Shown here: in pieces, positions 8,132 to 15,485 of the stretch
Numbering within the stretch: the first letter of the stretch is position 1
How the letters are laid out: each line of letters begins with the position of its first letter
NCBI GenBank assembly: GCA_021158725.1
Contig: JAGGUB010000091.1
Coordinates: forward strand, 1 to 17,053
Direction: 5' to 3'
DNA length: 17,053 nt
From: Caldifarciminota bacterium
Lineage (GTDB): Bacteria; Hydrothermota; UBA3073; NMUJ01
Made by a program: the position numbers and the translations under genes
The notes under the pieces: model-generated
What the model was told of the DNA's origin: nothing
Seen by the model: the letters and a program-made list of their open reading frames with translations, nothing else
Database searches by the model: none

Positions 8132-8866
8132 TTATTTACGTTCCTCAAGATATTTAATTGCCACCTTCAGTGATGCCTGTAGTCGCTTAAAAGCTTCCGC
8201 AAGCTGACCTATCTCGTCTTTTGATTTCACCTCAATAGGTACATCGGTTTCACCCAATGATATGCGGTTGACTGCTTCAGTGAGATGCAATATCGGACGT
8301 GTAATACTTCTCGAGACAAAAAATGATACTATACCGCCAGCTATCAGCAATACAACCGTTATCCCCAGTATCACAAAGAATGTTCTCATAAATGTGCGCC
8401 TAACCACTGCTTCTGATAAACCTATCCTCACCGTACCAAGTGCACCACCAATTATTGGTACTGCAACATCGCGTACGATACCAGCTTCAGTCTTTATAAT
8501 TTCTATCCTGTAGGGTTGACCTTTCTTCAAAGGGTTCTTGTTTATGAGCTCGTTAGGAAACTTCTCAAACGTATGTGCGAGTGGCTTGTTGTCTGGCCCA
8601 AGTATGAACACGTACGCAATATCGGGTGATATTTGTTTTGTCTCATTAACGAGCTCCATAAGTGTGAGTTCATCCCCATCGATGATCGGTTTCTGTACAC
8701 GTTTGGCTAACTCATTTGCAATCGTCACACCACGTTTCTCAAGCTCCCCCCTTAATGTAGCTGCTACAGAGGTTGTAAGGTACACCAGTATAGCTATACC
8801 CATGAGCAGTATACCACCCATAGTGAGTAACAGTATCTTTCGACGCAATGAAAATTTAGCCCACAT
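8132..8866 (-). CDS. Membrane sensor with extracytoplasmic domain and terminal HAMP, no output domain
   Basis: This 244-residue protein has a first membrane helix (about 11-33), an extracytoplasmic sensor of about 125 residues (34-160) with Cache-like character (PDIAYVFILGPDNKPLAHT; DVAVPIIGGALGTVRIGLS), a second helix (162-184) and a HAMP domain (186-238, with Pro191 and DEIGQL at 217-222). It then ends after EERK. Kinase, cyclase and chemoreceptor signalling modules are all absent, so any signal must pass through the HAMP helices to a separate partner. The next gene encodes a DUF4388-Roadblock protein, a natural candidate. GGGAGG precedes the ATG. The stop is clean, with no sign of a frameshift into further coding sequence before the next start. 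Confidence 0.88.
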   Translation of the reverse strand: MWAKFSLRRKILLLTMGGILLMGIAILVYLTTSVAATLRGELEKRGVTIANELAKRVQKPIIDGDELTLMELVNETKQISPDIAYVFILGPDNKPLAHTFEKFPNELINKNPLKKGQPYRIEIIKTEAGIVRDVAVPIIGGALGTVRIGLSEAVVRRTFMRTFFVILGITVVLLIAGGIVSFFVSRSITRPILHLTEAVNRISLGETDVPIEVKSKDEIGQLAEAFKRLQASLKVAIKYLEERK

Positions 8867-8878
8867 CGTACCTCCCTA

Positions 8879-10006
8879 TTATTTTACTTTTATGATTTCT
8901 GGGTTACCGTTTCTTACCTGTGCAAATAATATTTCTCTCACTATATCGCCAAATGCATCAAACGCAATATCGCCACTCACCCCATGCAGTGGAGGCCTCG
9001 TAGTTCCAAGCGATGCCAAATAATTTCTTATCGCCTCACGGTTGATACCTACTTCTTTCATCGCCTTTAGTACCGCATTTGTAGCATCGTATGCAAGGGC
9101 AGCCCATCCACCAGGTGCATGCCCGTATTTGGATTCATATTTTCGAACAAATTCCCTTGCCCCGGGTAAATCTGGATGGAAAAACACCGTATGTATCACA
9201 CCCTCACATGCAACACCTGCACGGCGACGAAATTCATCCGATATCATACCATCGCCACCCAATATCGTAGCTTCCAATGGAAGTTCATGCAATGCCCTAC
9301 ACACTTCGGCAGCTGATGACATCACACATGCAACAAATATCAAATCAGGTTTCAATCCAACCAACCTCCTCACCCTATCGGCAATATCCTCGCCATAGGG
9401 TATTTCAGCCACTATATCTGCACCTGCACGCTTCGCCTCCATAGAGAAACAGTACTTTAACCCTTTACCATAATCATCATTATCATAGATGATGGCAATT
9501 CGTCGCTTACCCAGCGTCTTGGTGGCAAATCTACCCAGCTCTTTACCCTGTTGTGCATCCGATGGACATACACGGAAGATGTATTTACCAGCCTCTGTAA
9601 TCCTTGGTGACGTAGATGCTGGCGATATAGCGACCACCCCATGGCGGTTGTACACATAGGAGGCTGCTATTGTACATGATGAATTATAGTGCCCGATGAT
9701 TGCCAATACATTGCGATCCGATGCCAACGAATCTGCCACCTTGACTGCACGTGCGGGGTTGGCCATATCATCACCGGTCACAATCTCAACCTTCATATTG
9801 TTGATACCACCCTTGGCATTGACTTCATCAACCGCCAGCTTAACACCTTCAAGTATAGAGTATGCATCCGCGGATAGTGGTCCCGTAAACGGTCCTACCA
9901 CACCTATCTTAATTGCAGTGGGTTTTGGGGTAGGTGCTTTCTTTTTACAGCCAGCCACAAATGAGATCACCGATAGCAAAAAAATCCCCAATACAAATTT
10001 TCGCAT
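8879..10006 (-). CDS. LivJ-type periplasmic ligand-binding lipoprotein
   Basis: The 375-residue product has a lipoprotein signal with lipobox FVAGC (Cys20), a Pro/Lys linker and a type I periplasmic-binding fold from about residue 31 (IKIGVVGPFTGP). IGHYNSSCTIAASYVYN and VVAISPASTSPRITEAGKYIFRVCPSD are typical of branched-chain amino-acid or amide receptors. No permease or ATPase genes of an ABC transporter are nearby. Instead the gene sits 12 bases upstream of a HAMP sensor gene, with a related ligand-binding protein gene two genes upstream, which suggests a sensing role. AGGAGGGG precedes the ATG. Ligand cannot be read from sequence; an amino acid is the family default. Confidence 0.9.
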   Translation of the reverse strand: MRKFVLGIFLLSVISFVAGCKKKAPTPKPTAIKIGVVGPFTGPLSADAYSILEGVKLAVDEVNAKGGINNMKVEIVTGDDMANPARAVKVADSLASDRNVLAIIGHYNSSCTIAASYVYNRHGVVAISPASTSPRITEAGKYIFRVCPSDAQQGKELGRFATKTLGKRRIAIIYDNDDYGKGLKYCFSMEAKRAGADIVAEIPYGEDIADRVRRLVGLKPDLIFVACVMSSAAEVCRALHELPLEATILGGDGMISDEFRRRAGVACEGVIHTVFFHPDLPGAREFVRKYESKYGHAPGGWAALAYDATNAVLKAMKEVGINREAIRNYLASLGTTRPPLHGVSGDIAFDAFGDIVREILFAQVRNGNPEIIKVK

Positions 10007-10018
10007 AACCCCTCCTAA

Positions 10019-10636
10019 TTATTTAGATAAAATATCACTCATACGTTTTTTGAAGAGTTCACGCTCCTCTTCGTTATCGATCTCAGCACTTAGTGAATCA
10101 ATGAGCTCTTCTAACCTACCACGTGGGAAATTATCACGCTCTTCACCAAGTTCACGGATCTTTCTCGTAATTAGGATCTCGGCCACTGGGCCTATGAATT
10201 TAGTTAGCTCCTGCTCTATTGTATTGAATACAGATGTATCAACGGCAACAGCTAACTCCGGTGGCAATTCTTTCTTCTTATTCTCATGGGGTTTTACCTT
10301 TATGAGCCCCTCATTAATCTGTTTCACGATAACATTTAGGCTGAGATTCAACAGCGGTAAAGATATTGTTTTGGAACACAGTACGGAGATGAACCCATCC
10401 TTCACCTTCCTGGAGATAAATCGATACTCATCATATTCCCATAAAATATGGTCAACATTACATCCAACTGTATCGAGCCCCTCCACGATACGTAATACTG
10501 TATGAGAAGCTTCCTCCATCGCATCTTTCTCATAGCCTGGTGGCATATCATATGCGATTATATTCCCTTTATTATCACTGATAAATGCTCCATACACTCC
10601 TTTAAGTTTAATCAAATCCTTTAACACCTCTATCAT
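10019..10636 (-). CDS. Roadblock-like protein with C-terminal helical DUF8082-like domain
   Basis: The 205-residue product has an N-terminal Roadblock/LC7-like region (about 1-108: GVYGAFISDNKGNIIAYDMPPGYEK; ISRKVKDGFISVLCSKTISLPLL), a Lys/Pro linker and a C-terminal helical domain (about 133-205) with IEQELTKFIGPVAEILITRKI followed by RGRLEELIDSLSAEI. That IGPxA...EEL pattern resembles the small helical domain (DUF8082-like) found at the ends of bacterial kinases and regulators. I chose ATG 10636 because GGAG lies 5 bases before it; the in-frame GTG at 10642 overlaps that site. It lies between the genes for two related ligand-binding proteins. No enzymatic motif is visible, so it is presumably an adaptor. 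Confidence 0.75.
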   Translation of the reverse strand: MIEVLKDLIKLKGVYGAFISDNKGNIIAYDMPPGYEKDAMEEASHTVLRIVEGLDTVGCNVDHILWEYDEYRFISRKVKDGFISVLCSKTISLPLLNLSLNVIVKQINEGLIKVKPHENKKKELPPELAVAVDTSVFNTIEQELTKFIGPVAEILITRKIRELGEERDNFPRGRLEELIDSLSAEIDNEEERELFKKRMSDILSK

Positions 10637-10654
10637 TGTCACTCCTTTTTGGAA

Positions 10655-10681
10655 AATTTAACCTATAAATGGTTTCGTCAA
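10655..10681 (-). promoter_or_regulatory. Candidate internal promoter in the sensor operon
   Basis: In the 55-base gap before the Roadblock-like gene, minus-strand TTGACG (10681-10676), 15 bases and TAAATT (10660-10655) are followed by a short leader with AAAAAGGAG. It could allow expression of the downstream four genes apart from the TonB fusion. Confidence 0.35.
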
Positions 10682-10691
10682 CCGTTTAATT

Positions 10692-12245
10692 TTAGAGCTT
10701 AAAATTGACCCGCAAGTTTATAATCACAGGTACGGGTTTGTCGCGTTGCATGGCGGGTTCAAATCTCGCCCTTCGTGCCACTTTTATGGCCTCCTCATCG
10801 AGTAGCGGGTGTAAAGATTTCACCACCTTGACCCCCGTCACCTTACCGGTGGTGTCAATTTTTACCAGAAGCACTACTTCACCTTCAATATGTGCTGCAC
10901 GTGCAGCTTCCGGGTAAGTAGGTTCCGGCATATAGATGAGTTTTGGAGGCTTATCGTATGGTATAAACTCGGGCATCGTATCCACTGGTACCTCAGGTGG
11001 TAACTTATCATGTTCGGCAAATTCTATAGCCTTGACCTGTTCATCTAACGGTATCTCTGGTCGCACTGGTAGCGGTATGTTGATAGCGGTGGTTTCAATT
11101 ACTGGCATTGTAGTGGATTTCTCAACCTCAATGCTGGCCAAAGTCACGGGCTTACCGTGTAATATAGTTGGCTCACCATTTATGATCTGTGCAATCCATA
11201 TGTCTCTTGATATATCACCGTATTGGTCGAACATTATGGTATCACTTACCCCAGGTATGGGGGAACCACTGTACCCCAGTTTGCTTAGATACTCCTTTAC
11301 AGATTTTCGGGTTAGGTTACCATTCTTCAATGCCATTATTATTGCGGATGTCGCTTCGTAAGCCAATGCTGCCCAACCTGATGGGTTTTCACCGTATCGA
11401 TTCACGTATTTCCTGATGAACCCCTTCGTATTCGTAAGCTCTGGGTTGATATACGTCACATATATTACACCTTCGCAAGCCTTACCGGTACGTTTACGAA
11501 ACTCACTTGACATCATGTCATCACCACCCACTATGGGTATGTCAATATCGGATTCGCGTAATGCGATACATATCTCTGCAGCTGTTGACATTGTACATGC
11601 AAGGAAGATGAGCTCAGGCTGTAGCCCTTTGATAGTATCGATGAAATCTATCTTCCCCTTGTACGGTATTTCGGCCAGTATCTGTGCACCATTATTTTTG
11701 ACCCCAAGTGTAAAGAAATATTTCAATCCCTTGTTTTCATCGTCATAAATTACGATGATACGCTTCACTCCCATTGTGTTGGTAACGAATTTTGCCAACT
11801 TATCGCCAATAACTATATCAGATGGACACACCCTAAATATGTATTCACCGGCTTCTCTGATTGTTGGTGATGTCGATGCCGGCGATATAGCGACAAGTCC
11901 ACTCCGATTATAGATGAAAGCAGCCGCCTTTGTACATGATGAGTTATAATGTCCCACAACTGCGATTACATCTTTAAGCTTAGCTAATGAGTCGGCCACC
12001 TTTATCGCACGCTTAGGGTTGGCCATATCATCCACAGCAATTATGGTAAGTTTGGCCCCCTTTATTCCACCACTGGCGTTCAGCTCTTCAACTGCAAGCT
12101 GTGCACCCCTTAAGATAGAATACATATCAGCAGCCGATGTGCCACTGAATGGCCCAACGACTGCTATTTTTAAGCTAACAGCTTGTGCATCCAGCCATAC
12201 AACTAACATCAACCCGCACAGTAATTGGCTTCCTTTTATTTTCAT
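10692..12245 (-). CDS. LivJ-type periplasmic ligand-binding protein fused to a TonB C-terminal domain
   Basis: The 517-residue product has a Sec signal peptide (about 1-22, cleavage likely after AQA), a type I periplasmic-binding domain (25-365), a Pro-rich linker (368-437, with repeated PxxP-like stretches) and a TonB C-terminal domain (438-517: YPEAARAAHIEGEVVLLVKID, then DEEAIKVARRARFEPA and a final strand). The binding domain is clearly paralogous to the lipoprotein at 8879-10006; by eye over half of aligned residues match in the first 170. TonB normally has an N-terminal membrane anchor and transmits energy to outer-membrane receptors; here the anchor is replaced by a secreted receptor. 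I chose ATG 12245 because GAGGTG lies 4 bases upstream; the ATG at 12257 has no such site. It is first in its operon. The fusion is in one uninterrupted frame. Confidence 0.92.
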   Translation of the reverse strand: MKIKGSQLLCGLMLVVWLDAQAVSLKIAVVGPFSGTSAADMYSILRGAQLAVEELNASGGIKGAKLTIIAVDDMANPKRAIKVADSLAKLKDVIAVVGHYNSSCTKAAAFIYNRSGLVAISPASTSPTIREAGEYIFRVCPSDIVIGDKLAKFVTNTMGVKRIIVIYDDENKGLKYFFTLGVKNNGAQILAEIPYKGKIDFIDTIKGLQPELIFLACTMSTAAEICIALRESDIDIPIVGGDDMMSSEFRKRTGKACEGVIYVTYINPELTNTKGFIRKYVNRYGENPSGWAALAYEATSAIIMALKNGNLTRKSVKEYLSKLGYSGSPIPGVSDTIMFDQYGDISRDIWIAQIINGEPTILHGKPVTLASIEVEKSTTMPVIETTAINIPLPVRPEIPLDEQVKAIEFAEHDKLPPEVPVDTMPEFIPYDKPPKLIYMPEPTYPEAARAAHIEGEVVLLVKIDTTGKVTGVKVVKSLHPLLDEEAIKVARRARFEPAMQRDKPVPVIINLRVNFKL

Positions 12246-12266
12246 GATGCACCTCATCTCTCTTTA

Positions 12267-12293
12267 ATATTACGGGATGATCCCGCTTGTCAA
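12267..12293 (-). promoter_or_regulatory. Candidate promoter of the sensor operon (minus strand)
   Basis: Minus-strand TTGACA (12293-12288) and TAATAT (12272-12267) are 15 bases apart. The spacer is almost wholly the dyad CGGGA-TGA-TCCCG. The predicted start near 12260 leaves a short leader with the GAGGTG ribosome site. Confidence 0.45.
12273..12285. promoter_or_regulatory. 13-bp palindrome in promoter spacer (putative operator)
   Basis: CGGGA and TCCCG form a perfect dyad around TGA, exactly between the -35 and -10 boxes of the minus-strand promoter. A regulator bound here would block that promoter. It is too short, and has no T-run, to be a convincing terminator. Confidence 0.4.
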
Positions 12294-12308
12294 CATGGTA
12301 GTTGACAA
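12287..12308. promoter_or_regulatory. 22-bp inverted repeat holding both divergent -35 boxes
   Basis: TTGTCAAC (12287-12294) and GTTGACAA (12301-12308) are perfect reverse complements separated by six bases. Each arm contains a TTGACA for one of the divergent operons. The symmetry could be a shared operator or simply two back-to-back -35 boxes. Confidence 0.5.
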
Positions 12309-12328
12309 TCTTTCCATATGGGTAAAAT
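12302..12328 (+). promoter_or_regulatory. Candidate promoter of the Roadblock-mglA operon
   Basis: TTGACA (12302-12307), a 15-base spacer and TAAAAT (12323-12328) precede the AGAAGGAGGTGAG ribosome site and ATG at 12348. This mirrors the minus-strand promoter of the sensor operon. Confidence 0.45.
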
Positions 12329-12347
12329 TAATAGAAGGAGGTGAGAT

Positions 12348-12911
12348 ATGGGAAGATTCCTCAAATTGGGTGAAAATGGAAATAATGAACGCAATATATC
12401 GCTACCGATGGAACGTATAAGGATATATGGGGAGCGGTTTGAAAGAATAAAGTCGAACATAGATAAGCTATTACAAGAGAGTGATGCCAAGTGTGCCATC
12501 CTTATCGATAAAGCGGGTGCCCCAGTCGCCTATTCGGGTGACCTGAGCGGCATAGATATAGAGTCATTTTCTGCACTTGTAGCTGCAAATTTTGCTGCCA
12601 CAGCGGAGATTGCCTCACTTGTCGGTGAACAAGACTTTGAGACCCTATACCATCAAGGTGAGACACATAACCTGTATTTCCAATTCGTGACAAAAGGTAT
12701 AGTGCTTGCGGTAATATTTGATCGTAGAACCTCGTTAGGCCTTGTACGCATAAAGACAGAGAATACAGCAAAAGCCATATCCTCTATAATAGACGAGATA
12801 TTCAAGCAGGCAGAGAGCGAATCCTCAAACGTAGAGGTTGAACCACATCGTGAGATACCCGATATCACACACGATATTGAACAGGATTTCGACAGGCTAT
12901 TTGGTAACTAA
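12348..12911 (+). CDS. Roadblock/LC7 protein, MglB-like partner of MglA
   Basis: The 187-residue product has a Roadblock core at about 31-145: helix ERFERIKSNIDKLLQES, strand AKCAILIDKAGAPVAYSGD, helix IESFSALVAANFAATAEIA and strands LYFQFVTKGIVLAVIFD with a C-terminal helix. An acidic tail rich in Glu and Asp follows (150-187). Its place 37 bases upstream of mglA matches mglB, whose product is the GTPase-activating Roadblock protein of MglA in Myxococcus and Thermus. Sequence similarity to classical MglB was not tested, so I leave the symbol blank. A very strong AGAAGGAGGTGAG ribosome site precedes the ATG. It is transcribed divergently from the ligand-binding/HAMP operon. Confidence 0.85.
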   Translation: MGRFLKLGENGNNERNISLPMERIRIYGERFERIKSNIDKLLQESDAKCAILIDKAGAPVAYSGDLSGIDIESFSALVAANFAATAEIASLVGEQDFETLYHQGETHNLYFQFVTKGIVLAVIFDRRTSLGLVRIKTENTAKAISSIIDEIFKQAESESSNVEVEPHREIPDITHDIEQDFDRLFGN

Positions 12912-12948
12912 GTCAGTGTATCCCTTACATTGACCATTTAGATTTAAG

Positions 12949-13539
12949 ATGGCACTCATCAATTACGCCAAACGGGAGATAAATTTAAAAATAGTTTACT
13001 ATGGGCCAGCTTTTAGCGGTAAAACAACCTGCATCCAATACATCTACGATAGGCTGGATTCGAGGTTTAAAGGAAAGCTCATCACACTTGCAACAGAGTA
13101 TGATCGTACGCTATTTTTTGATTTCTTACCGATGGAGCTTGGTGAAATTAGGGGATTCAAGGTTAGGATCCATCTATACACCGTACCGGGACAGGTCTAC
13201 TATAATGCATCAAGAAGGATAATACTACGTGGTGCCGACGGTATTGTGTTTGTTGCAGATTCGCAGAAGGAGCGACGTCGCGACAATATCATCAGCATGG
13301 AGAATTTGAAGTCCAACCTATCAACATATGGGTTAACGCTACATGATATCCCGTATGTACTGATGTATAATAAGCGCGATCTCACAAATATACTATCAAG
13401 GGAGGAGCTCGATCATGACCTTAACATAGATAGTGTACCAACCTTTGAATCGATAGCCATCCGTGGCATAGGGGTGTTGGAGTCATTGAAATCGATCACG
13501 AAATCCATCCTTAAAGTATATTACAGCAGATCATCGTAG
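12949..13539 (+). CDS. mglA: MglA-type Ras-like GTPase
   Basis: The 196-residue product matches bacterial MglA closely: P-loop GPAFSGKT (19-26), LATEYDRTLFFDFLP (47-61), G3 region TVPGQVYYNASRR (78-90) with the MglA-specific TVPGQ in place of DxxG, ILRGADGIVFVADS (92-105) and G4 motif NKRD (141-144). MglA switches between GTP and GDP forms to set cell polarity or gliding direction in studied bacteria, with a Roadblock protein as its activator. The upstream gene supplies such a protein. No ribosome site is clear before the ATG, so translation may depend on the upstream gene. The last 19 bases overlap the convergent MinD-type gene. Confidence 0.95.
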   Translation: MALINYAKREINLKIVYYGPAFSGKTTCIQYIYDRLDSRFKGKLITLATEYDRTLFFDFLPMELGEIRGFKVRIHLYTVPGQVYYNASRRIILRGADGIVFVADSQKERRRDNIISMENLKSNLSTYGLTLHDIPYVLMYNKRDLTNILSREELDHDLNIDSVPTFESIAIRGIGVLESLKSITKSILKVYYSRSS

Positions 13540-14402
13540 CCATTTTTCAACCCCATATCAATATGCTTCCATAGTATACGTAGCTGCTGTGCCAACAAGC
13601 TGTCATTGAACTCGACCACAGATTTACCGGCTACCATAGCTCGGGTAGCAGTCTTGTCGAATGGCAACTTACCTGCAACCTTTACATTACGGGCTTTACA
13701 ATAGTGTTCAATCTTATGTGTCATGGATGGGTTGAGATCATATTTGTTGATACAGACGAGCACAGGTATACGGAAATGGGTTACCACCTCCAGTATGCGT
13801 TCCATATCGTGTATAGCAGTGACACTGGGTTCAGTGACTATCAGAACAAGGTCAACCCCTACGATGGCAGCAATAACTGGACACCCGATACCAGGTGGTC
13901 CATCAATTATTATCAACCCCCTATTGTAACGACGGGCGAGCTTACGTGCATTCTCACGTACAAGGGTGACAAGCTTACCGGAGGTTGAAGCACCAGGTTT
14001 CAACACCGCATGTGACATAGGGCCTGCCCTTGTTTCTGACATATACGCATAGCCTGCAGGGGTAGGTTTTAAAGATATTGCATCGTTAGGACATACGTGT
14101 GCACATACGCCACAACCTTCACACAGATCTTCGATGATGTTGAGCTCCTCATCGATGGCATCAAACCTACAGTATTTGCGACATTCAGCACATAACTTAC
14201 AGAGGGTATGATCTTTAACGGCTACTTTCATACCAACATATGGTATGGTTTCAAACGGTTTTGGAGCTAAGATAAGGTGGAGATCAGGTGCATCCACATC
14301 AGCATCCGCTATCACTGGATTGTCTGCAAGTATTGCAAAGCTGGCCGTGATAGTGGTTTTACCGGTACCACCTTTACCACTTATTATGGTGAGCTGCTTC
14401 AT
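13521..14402 (-). CDS. MinD/Mrp-family ATPase with inserted 2x[4Fe-4S] ferredoxin domain (second copy)
   Basis: The 293-residue product has a deviant Walker A GKGGTGKTT (9-17, signature Lys10), a ferredoxin insert with C68-x2-C71-x2-C74-x3-C78 and C94-x2-C97-x2-C100-x3-C104, and switch II IIDGPPGIGCPV (165-176). This is the arrangement of the MinD-type ATPases of the Desulfovibrio orange-protein (ORP) operon and many anaerobes. Such proteins are thought to couple ATP use to cluster handling or protein placement, but their reaction is not settled. Its start lies 29 bases inside the preceding paralogue, and no ribosome site is evident, so translational coupling is likely. It is the last gene of the six-gene operon and overlaps mglA tail to tail. 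Confidence 0.9.
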   Translation of the reverse strand: MKQLTIISGKGGTGKTTITASFAILADNPVIADADVDAPDLHLILAPKPFETIPYVGMKVAVKDHTLCKLCAECRKYCRFDAIDEELNIIEDLCEGCGVCAHVCPNDAISLKPTPAGYAYMSETRAGPMSHAVLKPGASTSGKLVTLVRENARKLARRYNRGLIIIDGPPGIGCPVIAAIVGVDLVLIVTEPSVTAIHDMERILEVVTHFRIPVLVCINKYDLNPSMTHKIEHYCKARNVKVAGKLPFDKTATRAMVAGKSVVEFNDSLLAQQLRILWKHIDMGLKNGYDDLL

Positions 14403-15216
14403 TTATTTTATCGAATAGGCTACGAAACTTATCACGCCAACCGTCAAATTGTGAGACAAAAGGTATACCTTGTGAGTATAATTGTGCAATCCTATCATCG
14501 TATGGTATCTCTAAAAGTACGGGTATATTATGGGCTTCACAGTAGCGTTGAACCCTATCATCACCTATAGTGGAACGATTGATCACCACACCACAGGGTA
14601 TATGGAGCTGTTTTATAACATTCACGGTGAGATCAAGATCATACAATCCAAACGGTGTGGGTTCGGTCACAAGTAGACAGAAATCCACCCCCCGCAGAGA
14701 TTCGATAACCGTACAGCCAATACCGGGGGCTACGTCTATGATAACGGTACGGGTGGGGTCGATCTTGCGTTTGAGTTGCCGTATGATGGGGGTAGCGGAG
14801 GGTTTACCCGGTTGCAACACACCATGATAGAATTCGATAGTATCGGTTTTGCCATATTCTATATACCCTATGATGTGGGGTTGCTCAGCGATTGCATTGT
14901 TTGGACATACGAGTTTACAACCACCGCAGCCATGACATAGTTCAGGAAATACGATCACCTTGTTGGGTATAACAACGATCGCATTGTACTGACAGAATTC
15001 AGCACATCTACCACAGAAGCTACAGTTGGCGTTCACCTGTGGTATGGGTATCGCTACATCTTCGAGCTTCTGTAGATCAACTTTAAGAAATAGATTGGCA
15101 TTGGGTTCTTCAACATCCGCATCTATGAATTGTACATCAGCAAGTGATAACGCGAGGTTGACTGCAACAGTAGTTTTACCGGTACCACCCTTGCCCGAGG
15201 CGATAGCGATCACCAT
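14374..15216 (-). CDS. MinD/Mrp-family ATPase with inserted 2x[4Fe-4S] ferredoxin domain (first copy)
   Basis: The 280-residue product has deviant Walker A GKGGTGKTT (8-16), a ferredoxin insert with C65-x2-C68-x2-C71-x3-C75 and C94-x2-C97-x2-C100-x3-C104, and DVAPGIGC (161-168) in switch II. Both copies have the same Cys layout but differ in the ATPase part, which suggests a heterodimer, as inferred for adjacent ORP-operon ATPases. The ATG overlaps the ferredoxin stop in TAATG, a one-base overlap. The protein is cytoplasmic, with no membrane-targeting amphipathic tail obvious. Its partner is the following gene, overlapped by 29 bases. Confidence 0.9.
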   Translation of the reverse strand: MVIAIASGKGGTGKTTVAVNLALSLADVQFIDADVEEPNANLFLKVDLQKLEDVAIPIPQVNANCSFCGRCAEFCQYNAIVVIPNKVIVFPELCHGCGGCKLVCPNNAIAEQPHIIGYIEYGKTDTIEFYHGVLQPGKPSATPIIRQLKRKIDPTRTVIIDVAPGIGCTVIESLRGVDFCLLVTEPTPFGLYDLDLTVNVIKQLHIPCGVVINRSTIGDDRVQRYCEAHNIPVLLEIPYDDRIAQLYSQGIPFVSQFDGWRDKFRSLFDKINEAAHHNKW

Positions 15217-15485
15217 TAGAACCTAATCGCACCAAATGGACATGCATACGCACATTGACCACACTGGATACATCGAGAAGCGTCAATCTTAGCCACTTTA
15301 TTTTCAACCCTTATAGCACCGGTAGGACATACGGTTGTACAGATGCCACAACCTTTGCATAAGGAGCTGTCAACTGTGGGGTAAGTTCTAACCGGTAGTT
15401 GATACTGGCCCGGCCACCATCTTATGGGATAAGGCCAGCGACCGGGCCATAGATTTCTACCACCTCGATATCTGCGACCTGGCAT
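15216..15485 (-). CDS. 2x[4Fe-4S] ferredoxin with aromatic/Gly/Pro-rich N-terminal extension
   Basis: The 89-residue product has a C-terminal bacterial ferredoxin domain with C43-x2-C46-x2-C49-x3-C53-P and C72-x2-C75-x2-C78-x3-C82-P, so two [4Fe-4S] clusters. The first 33 residues are unlike a ferredoxin: MPGRRYRGGRNLWPGRWPYP and RWWPGQY, with Arg, Gly, Trp, Pro and Tyr dominating. That head resembles the starts of DUF5320-like small proteins and the Trp-rich neighbours in this operon. It probably carries electrons to or from the two ferredoxin-bearing ATPases. Its ATG and stop each overlap the neighbouring gene by one base (TAATG). Confidence 0.9.
   Translation of the reverse strand: MPGRRYRGGRNLWPGRWPYPIRWWPGQYQLPVRTYPTVDSSLCKGCGICTTVCPTGAIRVENKVAKIDASRCIQCGQCAYACPFGAIRF

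Noticed and set aside
10688..10706. AATTTTA/TAAAATT hairpin at the end of the TonB-fusion gene
   Set aside because: The stem is only seven A-T pairs, straddles the stop codon and lacks a T-run, so it is not a convincing terminator.
8879..12245. A branched-chain amino-acid ABC transporter operon
   Set aside because: Only binding proteins are present; no permease or ATPase gene occurs and neighbours are signalling proteins.
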